From: a bacterium UBP4_UBA6127
Lineage (GTDB): Bacteria > UBP4 > UBA4092
Reading direction: 5' to 3'
Length of the DNA: 33,024 nucleotides
NCBI GenBank assembly: GCA_002428325.1
Contig: DIVR01000073.1
Coordinates: forward strand, 1-33,024
Below the pieces are notes generated by a model that ran no database searches, was not told where the DNA came from, and saw only the letters and a list, made by a program, of their open reading frames with translations. Shown here one piece after another: positions 8,451-15,285 of this stretch. Each line of letters opens with the position of its first letter. Within the stretch, counting starts at the first letter, position 1. The translations under genes and the position numbers were made by a program.

Positions 8451-8720
8451 CAGGAAAATTATCTGATTCAGAAATAAACTTGATTCATACCGGAGGGAGA
8501 CCTAACCTGATGGCTACACTGGGTCCCGGTTCGAAGGAAAAAGGGGAAATCTTGGGGAGAGTTGACCCCTTGAGCCGGAGCAAATCCATTTTTGGGGATA
8601 GATAACGAATTCTGCGAGGAAAAGCCAGGCTTGGGGGGGTAGAAAGGAATGATAAGTGTCCTTTGGGGAAAACCAGCTGGGAAGAGAATATGAATCCATC
8701 GAAAATCAAGGGGTAAACCC
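8451..8720. other. Intergenic stretch between tRNA-Ala and pilus operon
   Basis: I see no convincing gene here. A 65-codon plus-strand frame (8408-8605) has no ribosome-binding site, overlaps the tRNA promoter and has no recognisable motif. G-rich blocks and short inverted repeats occur, but none matched a riboswitch or structured RNA class that I could recall. Confidence 0.5.
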
Positions 8721-8743
8721 AACCCTAGGGTTAGTGGTATAAT
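8721..8743 (+). promoter_or_regulatory. Extended -10 promoter with palindromic operator-like site before pilB
   Basis: TATAAT at 8738-8743 is preceded by TGG, giving an extended -10; no -35 hexamer is visible at the usual distance. Just upstream is the perfect 12-bp palindrome AACCCTAGGGTT (8721-8732), which would sit in the -35/-10 spacer. The position fits the start of the pilB-pilC-pseudopilin transcript, about 65 bp before the pilB ATG. A regulator binding the palindrome is inferred. Confidence 0.5.
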
Positions 8744-8814
8744 TCTAAGCAACTGTCCTGTATGGTGGAAAATCAGACCGGGACGACCTAAGAAAAGAAA
8801 TAACAGGAATCCGC

Positions 8815-10554
8815 ATGATAAGAAAAGGCAAGAAATTGCTGGGCGAGATGCTCATGGAGAAGGGATTTATCCAACAGGACCACCTGGAGGAGGCCCTTCG
8901 TAAGGCAAAACAATCAAATCAGCGTATTGGGGAAGCTTTGGTGGCATTAGAGTATGCGACTGAAGAAGAGGTCCTGATGACGCTGGCGGAGCAGTTAAGC
9001 GTTCCCTTCTTGAAAATCAAGAATTTCCATATTTCCCAGGATGTTACCCAGAAAATCCCGGCCAAACATGTTTTAAAATATAAAGTCATCCCTATCAAGG
9101 AAGAACGGGGAATCCTATATCTTGCCATGAATGACCCTTTGGACATCAATACTCTGGATGATGTTCGTTTGCTGGTGGGACAGGATGTTGAACCGGTGGT
9201 GGCGACATTGGAAGAGATTGAAGATGCCATCAAGAAGTATTACGGCATCGGAGCGGCCACCATGCAGCAGATATCAGATAAAGATGCCGAGACCGACAAA
9301 GGCCGGAATCTGGAGATGATCGGGGGCGAAAATACCGAATTATCCGATACCGGGGATATGTCTGAAGATGCTTCCATTATTTCTTTTGTGAACCAGATAT
9401 TTGCTGAATCTTTTGAAGTCAGGGCCACTGATATCCATATTGAGCCTTTTGAGAAAGACCTGAGGGTCCGGTATCGTATCGATGGTTTGTTATATGATGT
9501 CCCAGTACCGGCGGCTATTAAAAGGTATCAGGCTGCCATCACCTCCCGTATCAAGATTATGTCCAACCTGAACATTGCCGAGCGTCGGCTTCCCCAGGAT
9601 GGCCGTATCGAATTAAGGATGACCGGCCGGTCTTTTGACCTTCGTGTTTCCACGATTCCCACTGCTTTTGGAGAATCCATCAGTATTCGAATCCTGGATA
9701 GAAGCAGTGTCTTACTTTCCCTGGAACAATTAGGGCTAGGGGATGAGGGGCTGACAAAATTCAATATGATGTTGAAAAAGCCTCATGGAATCATCCTGGT
9801 AACCGGACCTACCGGCAGTGGTAAAACTACCACCCTGTATGCCTGCTTAAACAAGATCAATTCCATCGAAAAGATGATTATTTCTATTGAAGACCCCATT
9901 GAATATGAATTGCATGGGGTGAACCAGATTCAAGTCCAGGAAAAAATCGGGCTGACATTTGCCCGGTGCTTGAGAGCTATCCTGCGGCATGACCCTAATA
10001 TTATCCTGGTCGGGGAAATCCGTGACCATGAGACCGCTGAGATTGCCATTCAGACGGCTTTAACGGGGCATTTGGTGTTCTCTACCCTCCATACCAATGA
10101 TGCAGCCGGAGCGGTTGCCCGTCTGATGGATATGGGAGTGGAACCCTATTTGATTGCTTCTTCAGTGGAAGGGATGATTGCCCAACGTTTGGTCCGGCTG
10201 ATATGTCCCCATTGCAAAAAGGAATATGTCCCGGAACCTTCGGTGGCTGATATGGTTTGTGCTTTAGTGCCTGATGCGAATCCTTCCACCTTAAAACTGT
10301 ATCGGGGCGCCGGCTGTGAGGAATGCCGATTCACCGGGTACCGGGGACGAACCGCAATTTATGAAATTATTACCTTGAATGAGAAAATCAAGGGGCTGAT
10401 AATGCAAAGGGCTCCTGCCAGCCATATCAAACAGGTTGCTCTGGATGTGGGGATGAAGACCCTCCGGCTGGATGGCATGAACCGGGCCTATGAAGGAAAA
10501 ACAACGGTGGATGAAGTCCTCCGGGTGGCCCAGGAAGAGGATGTTGTAGATTAA
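8815..10554 (+). CDS. pilB: Type IV pilus assembly ATPase PilB (GspE/PulE family)
   Basis: This 579-residue cytoplasmic motor powers pilin polymerisation (type IV pilus) or pseudopilus extension (type II secretion). The N-terminal ~150 residues are a GspE_N/MshEN-type domain with KLLGEML...GFIQ and RIGEAL segments; in some relatives this domain binds cyclic di-GMP. The C-terminal ATPase shows Walker A GPTGSGKT at 331-338, the Asp-box IEDPIEYEL, Walker B ILVGEIRD, the His-box TGHLVFSTLHTNDA, and a zinc site made of C464/C467 and C501/C504. AGGA lies shortly before the ATG. The stop is 2 bp from pilC, so they are co-transcribed. No pilT retraction ATPase is in the window, so pilus and secretion roles cannot be separated here. 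Confidence 0.95.
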   Translation: MIRKGKKLLGEMLMEKGFIQQDHLEEALRKAKQSNQRIGEALVALEYATEEEVLMTLAEQLSVPFLKIKNFHISQDVTQKIPAKHVLKYKVIPIKEERGILYLAMNDPLDINTLDDVRLLVGQDVEPVVATLEEIEDAIKKYYGIGAATMQQISDKDAETDKGRNLEMIGGENTELSDTGDMSEDASIISFVNQIFAESFEVRATDIHIEPFEKDLRVRYRIDGLLYDVPVPAAIKRYQAAITSRIKIMSNLNIAERRLPQDGRIELRMTGRSFDLRVSTIPTAFGESISIRILDRSSVLLSLEQLGLGDEGLTKFNMMLKKPHGIILVTGPTGSGKTTTLYACLNKINSIEKMIISIEDPIEYELHGVNQIQVQEKIGLTFARCLRAILRHDPNIILVGEIRDHETAEIAIQTALTGHLVFSTLHTNDAAGAVARLMDMGVEPYLIASSVEGMIAQRLVRLICPHCKKEYVPEPSVADMVCALVPDANPSTLKLYRGAGCEECRFTGYRGRTAIYEIITLNEKIKGLIMQRAPASHIKQVALDVGMKTLRLDGMNRAYEGKTTVDEVLRVAQEEDVVD

Positions 10555-10556
10555 CA

Positions 10557-11801
10557 ATGCCGAAATTTTACTATAATGGCCGGGATAAGAATGGCAAACT
10601 GGTCAATGGACAGATGGAGTTGCCTTCCAGAGAACAGTTGGTAACCCGGTTGCAATCTATGGGAATATTCCCACTGCAGATATCTGAATCCGAAATGAAG
10701 GGTGTTGTCGCCCTGAAAGACAAACTGGGTGGCCGCAAAGAAGTGTCCATGGGGATGGGCGGCCGGATCAAAACCCGGGAACTGACAACTTTTACCCGGC
10801 AATTGTCTGACCTGCTAATGGCTGGATTGACTTTGACCTCCGGACTTCGAATCTTGGTAAACCAGACTGAGAATCCGAAGTTCAAAATCGTTATCCAGGC
10901 AATTCGGGATGATGTCCAATCCGGGGGGACTCTGGCGGAGGCTCTTGCCCGCCATCCGAAAGTATTCAACCATCTTTTTATCAGTATGATTCGAGCCGGT
11001 GAAGTTGGGGGATTGCTGGAGACTGTTCTGGTCCGGTTGGCGGATTTCCAGGAAAAAGAGGATGAATTAAAAGGGAAAATCCTTTCTGCTTTGGCCTATC
11101 CTCTGGTCATGGTGGTGGTCGGTTCAGCCGCTGTCCTGCTGTTAATGGGATATGTTATCCCTAAATTTACCAAGATGTTTGAGGAAATGGATGTCGCCCT
11201 GCCGCTGCCGACCCAGGTATTAGTCAGCATCAGTTATTTTATCCAGAGTTACTGGTGGCTGGGATTATTTATTATTGCTGTTTTGGTAACCTCCATCCGG
11301 CGGATATTAAAATCCAAGGAAGGGAAACGATATTTTGATGCCTGGCAGTTAAAAATCCCACTGTTGGGAGAATTGATTTTGAAACGGGAAATCGCCCGGT
11401 TTTCCAGGACTTTCGGCGAATTATTGAATAACGGCGTAAATATTCTTCAGGCCCTGCAAATTTCCGCTGAGACGATGACCAACCAGGTGGTGGCTGATGA
11501 GATCCTTAAAATCAGGACGAATATCAGCGAGGGAGAGAAGATTTCCGATCCCTTAAAAAACAGCAAGATATTCCCCCCTGTGGTGGTGAATATGATTGCG
11601 GTAGGTGAGGAATCCGGCCATTTGGAAAATGTGCTTTTAAAGATTGCTGTTTCTTTTGAGAATGATGTGGACAGGAATGTTAAAGCAGTTACTTCCCTGT
11701 TTGAACCTGCGATTATCCTGGTGATGGGGATCGTTGTCGGGTTTATCGCTATCAGTATGTTGCTGCCGATCTTCTCGATTAATCTTGGAGTGACCCAATA
11801 A
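10557..11801 (+). CDS. pilC: Type IV pilus inner-membrane platform protein PilC (GspF family)
   Basis: This 414-residue protein has the usual PilC/GspF length and layout. An N-terminal segment (FYYNGRDKNGKLVNG) precedes two GspF cytoplasmic domains, each with the family pattern of a polar helical bundle ending in a membrane helix: RQLSDLLMAGLTL ... VGGLLETVLVRLADFQEKE, and RTFGELLNNGVNILQALQ ... ESGHLENVLLKIA. Hydrophobic segments are at about 185-205, 220-245 and near the C-terminus (ILVMGIVVGFIAISMLLPIF). It sits in the inner membrane and links the PilB motor to the growing filament. It starts 2 bp after pilB and is followed after 14 bp by a pseudopilin, which makes a three-gene operon. Confidence 0.95.
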   Translation: MPKFYYNGRDKNGKLVNGQMELPSREQLVTRLQSMGIFPLQISESEMKGVVALKDKLGGRKEVSMGMGGRIKTRELTTFTRQLSDLLMAGLTLTSGLRILVNQTENPKFKIVIQAIRDDVQSGGTLAEALARHPKVFNHLFISMIRAGEVGGLLETVLVRLADFQEKEDELKGKILSALAYPLVMVVVGSAAVLLLMGYVIPKFTKMFEEMDVALPLPTQVLVSISYFIQSYWWLGLFIIAVLVTSIRRILKSKEGKRYFDAWQLKIPLLGELILKREIARFSRTFGELLNNGVNILQALQISAETMTNQVVADEILKIRTNISEGEKISDPLKNSKIFPPVVVNMIAVGEESGHLENVLLKIAVSFENDVDRNVKAVTSLFEPAIILVMGIVVGFIAISMLLPIFSINLGVTQ

Positions 11802-11815
11802 GAGGGGTCGGTTCC

Positions 11816-12388
11816 ATGCTGAAGTACCTATCTAATTATCGAACCTCCCTCCAGAGTCAAAAATCATCTCGGGGATTTACCCTGTTGGAAATCATCATTG
11901 TCGTTACGCTGATAGCGATATTGGTTGCCACCGCCGTTCCCGGATTTCGGAAATTCTATCTGCAAAGCCTGGAGCAGGATGCTGTTGTCAGGGTTATTGC
12001 TACATTAAAATCCGCCCAGAACCTGGCTATAATTAATCGGGTTCAGATAGAAGTCCGATTTGATACTGAAAAAGGGCTTTACCAGATTGTCCCCCCCAAG
12101 GAATTGCTGGATAAATATCGGACGACCCCTAAATTTGCCCGAGCTAAAACCTTAGCCTATGGGATGAAATTCTCAAAATTGGATTTTAATACCGGGGATG
12201 ATAAAGAAGATCCTACTGAAAAAATCCGGTCGGTTTTTTTCTATGCCAATGGGTCCAGTGATGGAGGCAAAATTGGGATATTTGCTCCACAAACTGAGAA
12301 AACCACTGAAATTACCATCAAAAAAACAACTGGAATGGTCTTGATTGAACAGGCCAATGAAAGTGAATCCACTTCCAATCAGGAATAG
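11816..12388 (+). CDS. GspH/FimT-like minor pseudopilin
   Basis: This 190-residue protein has a class III prepilin signal: SSRG followed by FTLLEIIIVVTLIAILVATA, with cleavage expected after the glycine and glutamate at +5 of the mature protein. The leader before cleavage is about 20 residues, longer than in the three minus-strand pilins. After the hydrophobic helix comes the segment LKSAQNLAIINRVQIEVRFD, like the GspH/FimT pattern in which a helix leads into a beta sheet. Minor pseudopilins of this kind prime or cap filaments. It is the last gene of the pilB operon, has GAGGGG shortly before its ATG, and ends 23 bp before the 9-bp repeat array. No terminator is visible between its stop and that array. 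Confidence 0.85.
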   Translation: MLKYLSNYRTSLQSQKSSRGFTLLEIIIVVTLIAILVATAVPGFRKFYLQSLEQDAVVRVIATLKSAQNLAIINRVQIEVRFDTEKGLYQIVPPKELLDKYRTTPKFARAKTLAYGMKFSKLDFNTGDDKEDPTEKIRSVFFYANGSSDGGKIGIFAPQTEKTTEITIKKTTGMVLIEQANESESTSNQE

Positions 12389-12411
12389 GTCTTAGAAAAG
12401 CTTCAGAACGA

Positions 12412-12450
12412 ATGGGACCTATGGGACTTATGGGACCTATAGGGCTTATG
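12412..12450 (+). repeat. Left array of 9-bp repeats (ATRGGACYT)
   Basis: Four consecutive 9-bp units, ATGGGACCT, ATGGGACTT, ATGGGACCT and ATAGGGCTT, plus a partial ATG, run from 12412 to 12450 without spacers. The same unit recurs in inverted orientation at 13066-13119, on the other side of the four-helix-bundle gene. The units are too short and unspaced to be CRISPR. Confidence 0.9.
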
Positions 12451-12477
12451 AAAATAAAAACATGAGGGTAAATATGT

Positions 12478-13056
12478 ATGATGGAGAATGGGTTTATTCC
12501 ACCCCATGGTAATTATCGAGAGTTATTGTCCTACCAGAAAACCGAAGTAATTTATGATTTGACATGCCATTTTTGCCAACGGTTCCTGTCAAAAGGGGAT
12601 CGAACAATCGACCAGGTGATTCAGGCTGCCCGTTCTGGGAAGCAAAATATTGCTGAAGGCAGTAAGGCTTCAGGAACTTCAAAAGAAATGGAAATTAAAC
12701 TAATCAATGTTGCAAGAGCAAGTTTAGAAGAATTACTGCTGGATTATGAAGATTTTTTAAGGGTTCGAGACTTTCCTAAATGGGATAAGAATTCCCAGGA
12801 AGCCTCATATGTGAGAAACCTGGGAAAGAAATCAGATACCACATATAGTACTTATCGAGGGTTCTGTGAAACTCGGCCTTCAGAAGTTGTTGCGAATATT
12901 GCTATTTGCCTTATCCACCAGGCTAACTACTTGCTTGATAAACAGATTCGTTCCCTGGAACAGGATTTTATTGAAAAGGGCGGGATTAGAGAAAGAATGA
13001 CTCAGGCCAGACTTCATCAAAGAAGGAATAACCTGAATATGAAGTCAGAGGAATGA
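12478..13056 (+). CDS. Four-helix-bundle protein (S23/23S rRNA IVP-like) with suffix domain
   Basis: This 192-residue protein is helical throughout. The core matches the four-helix-bundle/S23 family that is encoded in 23S rRNA intervening sequences and is related to diversity-generating retroelement Avd proteins: a helix with YDLTCHFCQRFL, the segment RTIDQVIQAARSGKQNIAEG, SKEMEIKLINVARASLEELLLDYEDFL, and a last helix ANIAICLIHQANYLLDKQI. The tail GGIRERMTQARLHQRR resembles the four-helix suffix segment found on some members. The family is thought to bind nucleic acid through basic surfaces, but its biological role is not established. GAGGG at 12464-12468 serves ATG 12478 or 12481. Inverted 9-bp arrays flank the gene. 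It is independent of the neighbouring pilus genes. Confidence 0.85.
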   Translation: MMENGFIPPHGNYRELLSYQKTEVIYDLTCHFCQRFLSKGDRTIDQVIQAARSGKQNIAEGSKASGTSKEMEIKLINVARASLEELLLDYEDFLRVRDFPKWDKNSQEASYVRNLGKKSDTTYSTYRGFCETRPSEVVANIAICLIHQANYLLDKQIRSLEQDFIEKGGIRERMTQARLHQRRNNLNMKSEE

Positions 13057-13065
13057 TAAAATTAT

Positions 13066-13119
13066 TGAACCTATAAGTCATATAGGACCCATAAGACTTA
13101 TAGGTCTCATAGGTCCCAT
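13066..13119 (-). repeat. Right array of 9-bp repeats, inverted
   Basis: Read on the minus strand, from 13119 down to 13066, the units are ATGGGACCT, ATGAGACCT, ATAAGTCTT, ATGGGTCCT, ATATGACTT and ATAGGTTCA. The 9-bp phase is exact and the consensus is the same as in the left array. Conservation is best at the outer end and decays towards the gene. The array ends 21 bp from the stop of the nearest pilin gene. Confidence 0.88.
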
Positions 13120-13140
13120 ATGGTTTTATTCCTTACTTTA

Positions 13141-13713
13141 CTAGGGTCCAGATCTTACAATATTACCTCGACTGACCGTTCCATTAGAGGGGTCATAAGC
13201 CCAGTCGTAAGGTTCATCAACTTCATAGACTCCGGGAGGTTCTGACTGAGCCCAGCAATGGTCAGGGCCTTTGCTTTGGAGAACCCACTTGGCTGCTGAA
13301 CCCGTTCTGTGTCCACCGGGATAAATATACCAGCCATATCCCCAGTAATCGTACCAGTCTTTTGTTCCATACCAATAATCTTCAGTGGTACTCCATCCTG
13401 AACCGGGAGTATTATAAAGATCCAAAGGAGAAGAATTACCGAAAGGATCCTTGCCTATGGATGTAATATAGGCAATTGGAGTAGTGATGGATTCAGCAAT
13501 CCGCATATTATCAGTTACAAGAGGATAGCTGTTATTATCGACAAAATAGGATTCAATACCTGTTGCGTAGGACCTCATATCGGCTTTGGTTCGGGAAACT
13601 TTAGATCGGGTTTGGGCTGCCAAAAAGTTGGGGATAGCAATTGCTGCCAGGATAGCAATAATGGCCACAACAATTAATAATTCAATCAGGGTAAAACCGT
13701 TGTTTCTTTTCAT
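13141..13713 (-). CDS. Type IV pilin-like protein (tandem paralogue 3)
   Basis: This 190-residue protein starts with the short prepilin leader MKRNNG followed by FTLIELLIVVAIIAILAAIA, with glutamate at mature position 5. I start it at 13713 because a full ribosome site (CCTCC on the plus strand, 13725-13729) lies just before it; the longer frame would begin with a GTG inside that site. After the helix comes NFLAAQTRSKVSRTKADMR, nearly identical in all three paralogues, then YFVDNNSYP, an aromatic- and Gly-rich variable middle, and the shared tail WVLQSKGPDH ... YDPSNGTVSRGNIVRSGP. The family is GspG/PilA-like, and the protein is likely a structural subunit of the PilB/PilC filament. It has its own promoter but no visible hairpin terminator; the 9-bp array follows it instead. 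Confidence 0.9.
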   Translation of the reverse strand: MKRNNGFTLIELLIVVAIIAILAAIAIPNFLAAQTRSKVSRTKADMRSYATGIESYFVDNNSYPLVTDNMRIAESITTPIAYITSIGKDPFGNSSPLDLYNTPGSGWSTTEDYWYGTKDWYDYWGYGWYIYPGGHRTGSAAKWVLQSKGPDHCWAQSEPPGVYEVDEPYDWAYDPSNGTVSRGNIVRSGP

Positions 13714-13754
13714 ATTATTTAACACCTCCTTTCCTGAGAAATAAAATTATTCTG

Positions 13755-13782
13755 ATTATACACCTTTAAGGATATTCGGCAA
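13755..13782 (-). promoter_or_regulatory. Promoter of pilin paralogue 3
   Basis: On the minus strand, TTGCCG (13777-13782), a 17-bp spacer and TATAAT (13755-13760) lie about 42 bp before the ATG. The perfect -10 and correct spacing support it. It lies immediately downstream of the terminator of paralogue 2, so this gene is probably transcribed on its own. Confidence 0.65.
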
Positions 13783-13783
13783 T

Positions 13784-13817
13784 AAAAAAAACGCCGCAGA
13801 ATTATATTCTGCGGCGT
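13784..13817 (-). terminator. Intrinsic terminator of pilin paralogue 2
   Basis: ACGCCGCAGAAT (13791-13802) pairs perfectly with ATTCTGCGGCGT (13806-13817) around a 3-nt loop. On the minus strand the stem is followed by seven T residues (13784-13790). This is a strong Rho-independent terminator. Confidence 0.93.
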
Positions 13818-13848
13818 ATAATTCATGTAAATACAATTACTCAGTATC

Positions 13849-14427
13849 CTATGGACCCGAAATTACAATATTACCGCGGCTGACGGTCCCATTGGAGGGG
13901 TCATAAGCCCATTGATAGGGAGTATTGAGTTCTAACAGATTATCTGATTGTGCCCAGGCATGGTCAGGACCCTTGCTTTGGAGTACCCACTTGGAAGGAT
14001 TTGTATTATTTCCACCCAGGGGATAAACATTCCATGTCCAGCTATGGCTGATTGAATATTCCTGCCGACTATAAAAATAACTTTCTGTATTTCCCCATTG
14101 TTTATAAGCATCATATCCTGCCATTTCTCCAAAAGGATCTTTAGGAAAACTGGAGAGGTAAGCAATTGGGGTAGTCATCTCCGGAGGGAGGCAATATCCG
14201 GGATAAATAGCCGGGACATGTTCACCTGAAACCAGAGGATAGGAATTGTTATCCACATAATAGGATTCAACGCCAACTGATATTGTTCTCATATCGGCTT
14301 TGGTTCGTGAGACTTTGGACCGGGTTTGGGCCGCCAAAAAGTTGGGGATTGCAATCGCCGCCAAAATAGCAATGATGGCAACGACAATCAACAACTCAAT
14401 TAATGTAAAACCATTTTTTTTCTTCAC
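13849..14427 (-). CDS. Type IV pilin-like protein (tandem paralogue 2), GTG start
   Basis: This 192-residue prepilin-like protein has leader MKKKNG and the helix FTLIELLIVVAIIAILAAIA, then NFLAAQTRSKVSRTKADMR, a YYVDNNSYP segment, a divergent middle with tyrosine and tryptophan clusters, and the common tail WVLQSKGPDHAWAQS ... YDPSNGTVSRGNIVISGP. The only suitable start is GTG at 14427, with a weak AAAGGG ribosome site 12 bp upstream, so translation may be lower than for its two neighbours. It is followed by a strong terminator. No good -10 is visible upstream, so it may depend on read-through past the weaker terminator of paralogue 1. It is likely a filament subunit or minor pilin. Confidence 0.9.
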   Translation of the reverse strand: MKKKNGFTLIELLIVVAIIAILAAIAIPNFLAAQTRSKVSRTKADMRTISVGVESYYVDNNSYPLVSGEHVPAIYPGYCLPPEMTTPIAYLSSFPKDPFGEMAGYDAYKQWGNTESYFYSRQEYSISHSWTWNVYPLGGNNTNPSKWVLQSKGPDHAWAQSDNLLELNTPYQWAYDPSNGTVSRGNIVISGP

Positions 14428-14464
14428 AAGAATTTAATTCCCTTTCTTAACACCCTATAAAAAT

Positions 14465-14498
14465 AAAAACGCCGCAGTAAAACAACCAACCTGCGGCG
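14465..14498 (-). terminator. Intrinsic terminator of pilin paralogue 1
   Basis: CGCCGCAG (14470-14477) pairs with CTGCGGCG (14491-14498) around a 13-nt loop, followed on the minus strand by TTTTTATTTT. The stem core is the same CGCCGCAG as in the terminator of paralogue 2, so the terminator seems to have been duplicated with the gene. The longer loop and interrupted T run suggest partial read-through. Confidence 0.85.
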
Positions 14499-14545
14499 AA
14501 TTGTTAATTCAATTAACAGAAATAATTCCCATCATACAATTGATC

Positions 14546-15130
14546 CTATGGACCAGATCTTATGATATTTCCACGACTAACCGTTCCATTGGATGGATCG
14601 TAAGCCCAACGATAAGGAATATCAACTTCATCAGCTCCAGGAGCATCTGCTTGTGCCATAACACGATCAGGTCCACGGCTCTGAAGAACCCACTTAGTCA
14701 TGCTGCTTGAGATTCCTCCACTGGGATCAACCGCCCATGGATTTTGAGATAATCCCCATGCTGGATAGTGACGTTCATAATATTCCCATGATGCATACCA
14801 ATAAGTTGAACCTCTTGTGTAAACATCAGTAGCAGGACTGGGTCCAAAAGGATCTAATGGAACACTCGACATGTATGCAATAGGTGAAGAAATTGTGTTG
14901 GGTAATGAATACCCAAATGGCCAGACAGCAACGATTTCAGGATAAGCGTTATTATCTACATAGTAAGATTCAATACCAACTGCCACCGATCGCATATCAG
15001 CTTTGGTTCGGGAGACTTTAGACCGGGTTTGGGCTGCCAAAAAGTTGGGGATAGCAATTGCTGCCAGGATAGCGATAATTGCTACAACAATCAATAATTC
15101 AATCAGGGTAAAACCTTTTTTATTCATCAT
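14546..15130 (-). CDS. Type IV pilin-like protein (tandem paralogue 1)
   Basis: This 194-residue protein has leader MMNKKG, then FTLIELLIVVAIIAILAAIA and NFLAAQTRSKVSRTKADMR, a YYVDNNAYP segment, a variable centre (positions about 65-145) and the common tail WVLQSRGPDRVMAQA ... YDPSNGTVSRGNIIRSGP. Cleavage after G6 puts glutamate at mature position 5. A strong ribosome site (CCTCC on plus, 15143-15147) and a promoter precede it, which suggests it is the most strongly expressed of the three, perhaps the major pilin. It faces away from the panE gene, giving divergent transcription. The variable middle differs far more between paralogues than the two ends do. Confidence 0.9.
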   Translation of the reverse strand: MMNKKGFTLIELLIVVAIIAILAAIAIPNFLAAQTRSKVSRTKADMRSVAVGIESYYVDNNAYPEIVAVWPFGYSLPNTISSPIAYMSSVPLDPFGPSPATDVYTRGSTYWYASWEYYERHYPAWGLSQNPWAVDPSGGISSSMTKWVLQSRGPDRVMAQADAPGADEVDIPYRWAYDPSNGTVSRGNIIRSGP

Positions 15131-15175
15131 TTAACAGTAACACCTCCTTTTTAGGAAAGATTCCTATTTCCGAAT

Positions 15176-15204
15176 ATTATACACCCGTGTAAATAGATTT
15201 TAAA
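15176..15204 (-). promoter_or_regulatory. Promoter of pilin paralogue 1
   Basis: On the minus strand, TTTAAA (15199-15204), a 17-bp spacer and TATAAT (15176-15181) lie about 45 bp before the start codon. The -10 is perfect and the -35 weak. The bases around the -10 (GGTGTATAAT) are the same as in the promoter of paralogue 3, in keeping with duplication of the control region. Confidence 0.6.
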
Positions 15205-15285
15205 GAAGAAATAATCAGTTAAGAATAGGGAAGAAAATCAAGGTGTACATGGAAAACTGGGGAAATTCATGTTATAAAGATAATA

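Larger units (their letters stand above)
12412..13119 (+). mobile_element. Candidate IVS-like element: four-helix-bundle gene within inverted 9-bp arrays
   Basis: A single gene for an S23/IVP-like four-helix-bundle protein is bracketed by inverted arrays of one 9-bp unit. The outermost units (12412-12420 and 13111-13119) are perfect inverted copies. The layout matches intervening sequences of 23S rRNA genes, where such a gene lies in a loop closed by an inverted-repeat stem, but here it lies between protein genes. No transposase or target-site duplication is seen, so mobility is inferred and not shown. Confidence 0.5.

Noticed and set aside
8408..8605. 65-codon plus-strand reading frame
   Set aside because: It has no ribosome site, overlaps the tRNA promoter and has no recognisable domain.
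12412..12450. Repeat array as a CRISPR
   Set aside because: Units are 9 bp, contiguous and without spacers, and the matching array on the other side is inverted.
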